Origin: a bacterium
GTDB lineage: Bacteria > Eremiobacterota > Eremiobacteria > Baltobacterales > Baltobacteraceae
Length of the DNA: 11,400 bases
Assembly: GCA_021782295.1 (NCBI GenBank)
Contig: JAJXVC010000037.1
Span: 1-11,400 of the forward strand
Direction: 5' to 3'
Shown here in pieces: positions 7,312 to 11,400 of this stretch. Within the stretch, counting starts at the first letter, position 1. Every line of letters begins with the position of its first letter. Both the position numbers and the translations under genes were made by a program. The notes beneath the pieces were generated by a model. That model was not told the DNA's origin, made no database searches, and worked only from the letters and a program-made list of their open reading frames with translations.

Positions 7312-8036
7312 CGTAAACGCGTGGCACGCATCGCCGGTGCGATGCTGTCGCCGAGAAGATGCGCGAGTTCGTGGGCCGGTGCGGTCTGGAGCTCGCGCAT
7401 AAGCGCGCGCGAGTAGGTGCGATATTCGTGCAGCGCCCCAAGACGATCGTGAACGACGAGGTGTGAACGGATGAGTGTGCTCCACGCGCGTTCGTCGCAC
7501 TCATCGAACGCAAGCGCCCGTCGCGCGAGGTGCATCGAACGCTCGATCTCTCCTTCGCGGAGCGCTCGATCGGCGAGCGTCGTCACCACTGCCTGGCGAA
7601 ACTCCTCAAGGCGTCGGTATGTCGGCGCCAGCCATTCCGGAATCTCGTAGCGTGCGGCGGCATTCGTCGCGCTTTCGAGGCGTTCGGCAAGGTCGTCGTC
7701 GGAGTGTTGCTCCGGCGCATTCCAGCGCTCGCTGTACTCCCAGAGATCGACGCGGGCGCGCGAATCGTCGAGCCGGTACGAGTGGCCCTGCGTCGCCAAA
7801 AGATCGTCGCCGAGGCGTCGACGGATGCGGTGGAGCGCAACGTACAGCCGGTTCCTGGCGACCGACGCCGCGACGTGCGGCCAGAGCAACTCCATGAGGC
7901 CCTCGGAGCGGATGCCGCGCCGGTGAAGCGCGAGCGCAAGGAGCAATTCCCATTCGCCGGGCGTCAGAAAGAGTTGCTCCTCGCCGCGCACGGCATAGCC
8001 GGAGAGAAGTTGAAGATCGATTGCGGGCGCGTTCAT
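7308..8036 (-). CDS. Soluble SARP-like transcription regulator (winged helix plus BTAD)
   Basis: 242-residue cytosolic regulator. Residues about 8-90 form an OmpR-type winged helix: LTPGEWELLLALALH (24-38) is the first helix region, LLWP (50-53) the turn, and NRLYVALHRIRRRLGDDLLA (62-81) the recognition helix, followed by the wing at HSYRL. Residues about 95-225 are a helical repeat domain of bacterial transcriptional activation (BTAD) type, with the pairing AFDECDERAWSTLIRSH and LGALHEYRTYSRALM. This domain order defines the SARP family. It lacks a receiver domain or ATPase. It is a paralogue of the C-terminal third of the membrane regulator just upstream, 41 nt away. GAGG abuts the ATG with no spacer, so translation may start on a leaderless or near-leaderless message. 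The stop overlaps the lon stop by 3 bp, tail to tail. Target genes are unknown. Confidence 0.82.
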   Translation of the reverse strand: MNAPAIDLQLLSGYAVRGEEQLFLTPGEWELLLALALHRRGIRSEGLMELLWPHVAASVARNRLYVALHRIRRRLGDDLLATQGHSYRLDDSRARVDLWEYSERWNAPEQHSDDDLAERLESATNAAARYEIPEWLAPTYRRLEEFRQAVVTTLADRALREGEIERSMHLARRALAFDECDERAWSTLIRSHLVVHDRLGALHEYRTYSRALMRELQTAPAHELAHLLGDSIAPAMRATRLR

Positions 8037-8043
8037 CCTCAGA

Positions 8044-8078
8044 AGCCTATGCGCGCGTACTTACAAAACGGTCACAAT
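8044..8078 (-). promoter_or_regulatory. Candidate SARP-binding direct repeat and -10 element
   Basis: Read on the minus strand, ATTGTGA (8078-8072) and TTTGTAA (8067-8061) are heptamers starting 11 nt apart with a 4-nt spacer, 5 of 7 positions identical. SARP proteins are known to bind heptamer direct repeats of 11-bp period just upstream of -10. TAGGCT (8049-8044), a TAnnnT-type -10, lies 11 nt downstream and would place the transcript start at about the ATG at 8036. No normal -35 is seen, as expected for an activator-dependent promoter. The match is short and could be chance. Confidence 0.35.
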
Positions 8079-10204
8079 CATTCGGGTTCGCCGAGATCGC
8101 AACAAATTTGTTCGAAGTGCGGCGAGGGATCGAGGCCCAGGCTTCGTTGCAGGGCTTGGCGGCAGTCGAGGTAGAGGCGCCGAGCGGCCGCGCGATCGTC
8201 GGCGGCGATAAGGGCGCGGATTGCCAGCAGGTAGCCGCTCTCGTCGCAGGGGTCGAGCCGCCGAAGATCGTCGGCGATGCCAAGCGGCGTCGAACGATCG
8301 CCGCGGGCCAACAGCGCCTCACCGAGTTGAAGCAACGCATCGCGCCGAAGGCTCTCCAACCAGAGTTCGGACTCGAGAAACCACTCGAGTCGGCGCAGCG
8401 TCGAGGGGATCGGAGCAACGACGAGCGGCCGAAGGCGCTGGAGTTCATCGAGGTTCTCGGTACGCGATGCCGTTCGCAGCTCGTCGATATCGGAACAGAT
8501 CGCCGCGCCGAGCGAATATCGTCGCCGGGTGGCGACGATAGCATCGGATGGAAGTTTTTTCCGCAATCGCGAGATGGTCGTCTGCAGCGCGCTTGATGCC
8601 GCGCGCGTGTCGCGATCGGGCCAGATCGCGCTTGCGATCTGTCCGCTCGGCACCGGTACCGGATGCAGCGCGAGATAAACGAGAATCTCGATCTCGCGAC
8701 CGGTGAGGGCGAGAACCGATCGATCGACGGAGAGCTCTCCGCGATAGACGCTGAGGCGAAACGGCGCCGACGGTGATGGCGAATGCCGACCTCGATCGAC
8801 GTCGGCGCCGACGGCGGCAGATGGGTGAAGCGTTATTTGAATCTCTGCGATCGCTTGCGATGCGTTTCGTTCGGTATAAAGATGGGCGATGAAGCGCTTC
8901 ATCTCACCACGTCGATCGCGGAGTGCGATCTCGAAACCCGCGCGTTCCGGCGCTTTCGATCGAATCGCCGCACGCGCAAACTTCGTTACGAGCCCGGTCT
9001 CGCCGACCGCGGCAATCGCACCGATATGTTTTCCGAGCAATTCATGGCTCGGTATTCCCAGCAACGCTTCGACATTCGGGGTGGCGTAGAGTACCTGCCC
9101 GTCGCGTCCAACCCGCACCACGATTGCGTCGATTGCCGAGAGTACTCGCCCTAAGGTGCGCTCGAGTCGCAAGCGGTCGCCGATTGCAAATGCGAGCAGG
9201 ACGCACTCGCTTCCGGTGCCGATCTCGACCCCGTAGATACCGATTCCGCTATGCGTGCCGACCAGATATTGCCATACGGCAATGCACACGAAAATAAACA
9301 AAATCGGAAAACTCAACAAGAAATATCTCGCGGGGTGGTAGCCGTTGCGCGCGCGGCCAATCGTTGCGACGACGACCAATGCAGAAACGAAGAACATCAT
9401 CGCAATGGGCACGAGTCCGTGCGGATTGAGATTTACTGAAACAAAGCGCCGGAAGAATACGACGATGGGAAGGTAGCCCAGTAACGCAACAATGCAGAAA
9501 AACAGAAGCCGGTCGATGCGCGCACCGTAACGTGATGTCTGGAGAAACGATCGCGCGAACTGTGCGTAAAGGGCAACGTTCGGGCCCCACAGCACGTATT
9601 CGATTTCTCCGCTATGCCACGGACCGAACGGCCAACCAAGCCGCCAGAGAAAATTATTTCGGAACAATTGATAGAGCGCGAGCGAACAAAGATAGGCGAG
9701 GTACCAGCCGATGAATGGTTCGCCGGACATAACGAAAAGCACGAACATCGTCAACGTGGTTCCACCGAGCAACCCGAAGTAGAGATAGAGTGGAACGTGT
9801 CCGGGTTCGCGATGAAGGACGAACGAGACGGGCGCTGCGCGAATGCATCCGAGCGTTTTCGTGTTCGAGAAGACGCGAACGAAGAACGAATGGCGCGCCC
9901 ATGCGTTTGGAATGGTGAGGGCCGGTGGCCCCCCGTACAGGACGTGCCCGTCGTCGGGAATCTCGTCTTCGAAGCGGACGATGCGTCGGCCATGAGGCGC
10001 TGCTCGATAGGCGAGTGCGGCGCTGCTTCCGGGGGGCGCGAAGATCTCCCAGGGACCGCTGCTTCGTGAGGCCGCAAGCGCGATCGATGCAAGCGAACTC
10101 CCGCGCTGCACCGTTGACGCTTGCCGAATCGAGCGCGCGCAGGGAGCCAGGGCCGGGTGTACGCGGGCCATAGCAAGGGCAAGTGCGAGCGCTGCAGCCG
10201 ACAT
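8078..10204 (-). CDS. Membrane-bound one-component regulator: 7TM sensor, PAS, winged helix, BTAD
   Basis: 708-residue protein joining a membrane sensor to a DNA-binding output. Residues 1-20 look like a signal sequence (ALALALA), and 45-130 a short beta-rich extracytoplasmic region. Seven hydrophobic segments follow, near 137-159, 163-182, 200-222, 232-251, 263-282, 293-314 and 320-340. The end of the last one, CVLLAFAIGDRLRLERTLGR, is typical of 7TMR-DISM proteins. A PAS domain spans about 352-460 (IVVRVGRDGQVLYATPNVEA). A winged helix covers 482-570 (LTGREIEILVYLALHP; ALQTTISRLRKKL) and a BTAD-type helical domain about 580-700. Usually a 7TMR-DISM is fused to a kinase or cyclase; here no kinase, GGDEF or receiver domain is visible. 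By analogy with CadC/ToxR it should act on DNA from the membrane or after proteolytic release. No in-frame start exists upstream of ATG 10204. The ligand is unknown. Confidence 0.85.
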   Translation of the reverse strand: MSAAALALALAMARVHPALAPCARSIRQASTVQRGSSLASIALAASRSSGPWEIFAPPGSSAALAYRAAPHGRRIVRFEDEIPDDGHVLYGGPPALTIPNAWARHSFFVRVFSNTKTLGCIRAAPVSFVLHREPGHVPLYLYFGLLGGTTLTMFVLFVMSGEPFIGWYLAYLCSLALYQLFRNNFLWRLGWPFGPWHSGEIEYVLWGPNVALYAQFARSFLQTSRYGARIDRLLFFCIVALLGYLPIVVFFRRFVSVNLNPHGLVPIAMMFFVSALVVVATIGRARNGYHPARYFLLSFPILFIFVCIAVWQYLVGTHSGIGIYGVEIGTGSECVLLAFAIGDRLRLERTLGRVLSAIDAIVVRVGRDGQVLYATPNVEALLGIPSHELLGKHIGAIAAVGETGLVTKFARAAIRSKAPERAGFEIALRDRRGEMKRFIAHLYTERNASQAIAEIQITLHPSAAVGADVDRGRHSPSPSAPFRLSVYRGELSVDRSVLALTGREIEILVYLALHPVPVPSGQIASAIWPDRDTRAASSALQTTISRLRKKLPSDAIVATRRRYSLGAAICSDIDELRTASRTENLDELQRLRPLVVAPIPSTLRRLEWFLESELWLESLRRDALLQLGEALLARGDRSTPLGIADDLRRLDPCDESGYLLAIRALIAADDRAAARRLYLDCRQALQRSLGLDPSPHFEQICCDLGEPE

Positions 10205-10318
10205 TGGCTTGCTTACTCTTCTTGTCGTCGCAGCGCGCTCCCGTCCCCGAGCTAAGGGGAATGTAAGATCCTCACTCTACGCTGCGTGGAAAACCCGACG
10301 ACTGGAGATCATCGATCG
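10205..10318. promoter_or_regulatory. Divergent intergenic region between regulator and lipoprotein
   Basis: 114 nt separate the two divergent starts, so both promoters and any shared operator should be here. Visible elements are a GGAG at 10304-10307, 11 nt before the plus-strand ATG, and a second 11-bp-period heptamer pair, AGCTAAG (10250-10256) and ATGTAAG (10261-10267), 5 of 7 identical. A 12-bp palindrome CATCGATCGATG (10310-10321) runs into the lipoprotein start codon. I see no confident -35/-10 pair. Confidence 0.4.
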
Positions 10319-11400
10319 ATGCGATGCAGCATGCTTGTTCTCACCCTCGCTCTCTACGGAGGCATCGCCGTGCTGGGGGGCTGCGGCGGCGGCGGAGGCG
10401 CGCCGGCGCTGCCGCCGAGCTCGGCGGCAGCGCCGAGCCCGCTGAAGCTGACGATGGCCGGCGGCCCGGTCGCGCTCCCGAGCGCGGGCGGATATTTTGG
10501 AACGCTTCAACTGTCCACGAATAACGCACCGAACGGAACGACGCTAACACTTGCGGCGGCGACGGCGGTACCGGTCGGCGCGCCGACTCCGCAAGCGCTC
10601 CATCGCAAGCACGATCTACGCGCACCGCAGGCGACCTTGACGCCGACCGTGCTCTACGTGGTGACGCTTCAAGTCTCGCAGAACGTCACGTTTGGCAGCA
10701 TACCGAACTTTTCAATTCAATTGCCGTCGGGGTTTTCGACCCTCAATAAGGCGTTCTACATCTCGATTTTCGCGGGAGAGAACGCCCAAGCATCGCTGCT
10801 GGCGAGCATCGGGCCGGCCGCGATCTCCGGATCGACGTTGAGCTTCACCGGGAGCGCGACGCCGTTGACGCTCGATGCCGGGGTTCCCTATCTGCTCGAG
10901 CTTTACGATGTCGCCACCGGCGCCACGCCGACGCCATCGCCGCTCCCATCGAGTTCGCCGACGACTGCGCCGACGTCCTCACCGACTGCCGCACCGACCG
11001 CATCACCGACGGCTGTGCCGACCGCTGCATCGGCGCCCGCCGCCGGAACGCTCTATGCACTCAGTCAAGGCAGCACGTTCACATTCGGCGCATTCGCTCC
11101 GGGTGCGAACGGCAACGTCGCTCCGACGGCGAGTTTCACTGCGTCGATTCAATCGCCGACCGGTATCGCCGTCGACGCAACGGGGCGCGCCTATGTCGTC
11201 GCCTACAGCGTCAGCGGAACGGAAATTCTCTCCTACGCCTACGGAGCGAGCGGCAATGCAACGCCGTCGACGATCCTCACCACCGATCCCAACGGCTGGG
11301 GGCTGGCGATCGACCCTGTATCCGGCGATCTCGTTGCGACCGATGCAAACAACAATATCGTCGAGTATTTTGCGCCAGGCGCAAACGGTTCGGCGAGCCC
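10319..11400 (+). CDS. Lipoprotein with PT-rich stalk and NHL-like beta-propeller, 3' end outside the window
   Basis: Predicted envelope lipoprotein, 360 residues visible. The signal peptide (MLVLTLALYGGIAVLGGC) ends in a lipobox with Cys22 as lipidation site. A Gly/Ala/Pro/Ser-rich linker (23-44) is followed by a beta-rich region (about 45-205) I cannot assign to a family. Residues 206-240 are a Pro/Thr/Ser stalk including six PTxx units. From 243 the chain carries repeats of about 46 residues, each with a FAPGANGNVAP-type turn (259-269, 306-316, 351 onward) and SPTGIAVDATGRAYVV, the pattern of NHL/SBBP-like propeller blades. The protein continues past 11400. Met1 at 10319 gives a minimal n-region (MRCS); Met5 (10331) is an alternative. 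It is divergent from the membrane regulator. A binding or structural surface role is inferred; no catalytic motif is seen. Confidence 0.82.
   Translation, partial: MRCSMLVLTLALYGGIAVLGGCGGGGGAPALPPSSAAAPSPLKLTMAGGPVALPSAGGYFGTLQLSTNNAPNGTTLTLAAATAVPVGAPTPQALHRKHDLRAPQATLTPTVLYVVTLQVSQNVTFGSIPNFSIQLPSGFSTLNKAFYISIFAGENAQASLLASIGPAAISGSTLSFTGSATPLTLDAGVPYLLELYDVATGATPTPSPLPSSSPTTAPTSSPTAAPTASPTAVPTAASAPAAGTLYALSQGSTFTFGAFAPGANGNVAPTASFTASIQSPTGIAVDATGRAYVVAYSVSGTEILSYAYGASGNATPSTILTTDPNGWGLAIDPVSGDLVATDANNNIVEYFAPGANGSAS
10404..10435. repeat. Perfect 32-bp palindrome inside the lipoprotein gene
   Basis: The half-site CGGCGCTGCCGCCGAG (10404-10419) is followed at once by its exact reverse complement (10420-10435), with GAGCTC at the centre. 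It covers residues 29-39 of the lipoprotein, in the linker just behind the lipidated Cys. In mRNA it would fold into a very GC-rich hairpin starting about 85 nt into the coding sequence. GC-rich Ala/Pro/Ser coding raises the chance rate, but a perfect 32-bp match is still notable. Confidence 0.8.
10958..11029 (+). repeat. Six 12-bp tandem repeats encoding PTxx
   Basis: Six consecutive 12-bp units each begin CCGAC and encode PTTA, PTSS, PTAA, PTAS, PTAV and PTAA. The third codon positions and the last six bases of each unit vary, so the array is old or under amino-acid selection rather than a fresh slippage product. It forms the flexible stalk between the beta-rich region and the propeller blades of the lipoprotein. 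Confidence 0.85.

Noticed and set aside
7500..8000. Possible two-component response regulator identity for the soluble regulator
   Set aside because: No receiver domain precedes the winged helix, and a BTAD-type helical domain follows it, so SARP is the better fit.
8021..8596. Plus-strand open frames over the regulator genes (also at 7530-8174 and 9614-10069)
   Set aside because: All are antisense to the winged-helix/BTAD or membrane domains and show no recognisable features.

Overview
The window is high-GC (roughly 60% by eye), gene-dense bacterial chromosome with almost no spacer DNA. No transposase, tRNA, rRNA, CRISPR array or phage gene is visible. The mix points to an uncultured high-GC phylum, with Candidatus Eremiobacterota (WPS-2) my best guess: an MEP-pathway isoprenoid gene, a HrcA/CIRCE-type heat-shock operator, SARP-like winged-helix/BTAD regulators, and a lipoprotein carrying NHL-like 'FAPGANG' blades. 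This placement is inference only.

Left block (1-3789, minus strand). Four tightly packed genes read right to left: an alpha/beta hydrolase, a zinc-dependent medium-chain alcohol dehydrogenase, ispH (last step of the MEP isoprenoid pathway) and an APC-family amino-acid permease cut by the window edge. The genes overlap by 1-4 nt or lie 16 nt apart, so they look like one operon, although the functions form no obvious pathway.

Centre (3849-7311, plus strand). A small secreted protein of unknown function comes first. Then follows a CIRCE-like inverted repeat (4399-4425), a compact Hsp20-type small heat-shock protein, and 1 nt later a full-length Lon protease. This reads as a proteostasis unit, a holdase chaperone plus an ATP-dependent protease, probably under HrcA repression.

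Right block (7308-10204, minus strand). Two related transcription regulators lie here. The first in transcription order is a 708-residue protein with an apparent signal sequence, a seven-helix membrane domain of 7TMR-DISM type, a PAS domain, and then a winged-helix plus BTAD (SARP-like) output. Sensor and DNA-binding output sit in a single membrane protein. Directly downstream is a soluble 242-residue winged-helix/BTAD protein. The 41-nt gap between them holds an 11-bp-period heptamer direct repeat of the kind SARPs bind, so the pair may form a small signalling cascade. The last SARP stop codon overlaps the lon stop codon by 3 bp in tail-to-tail orientation.

Right edge (10319-11400, plus strand, truncated). 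A lipoprotein is divergent from the membrane regulator. It has a lipobox Cys, a beta-rich region, a PT-rich stalk made of six 12-bp repeats, and the first blades of an NHL-like beta-propeller. A perfect 32-bp palindrome sits early in its coding sequence. Its position suggests it could be a target of the membrane regulator, but nothing shows this directly.
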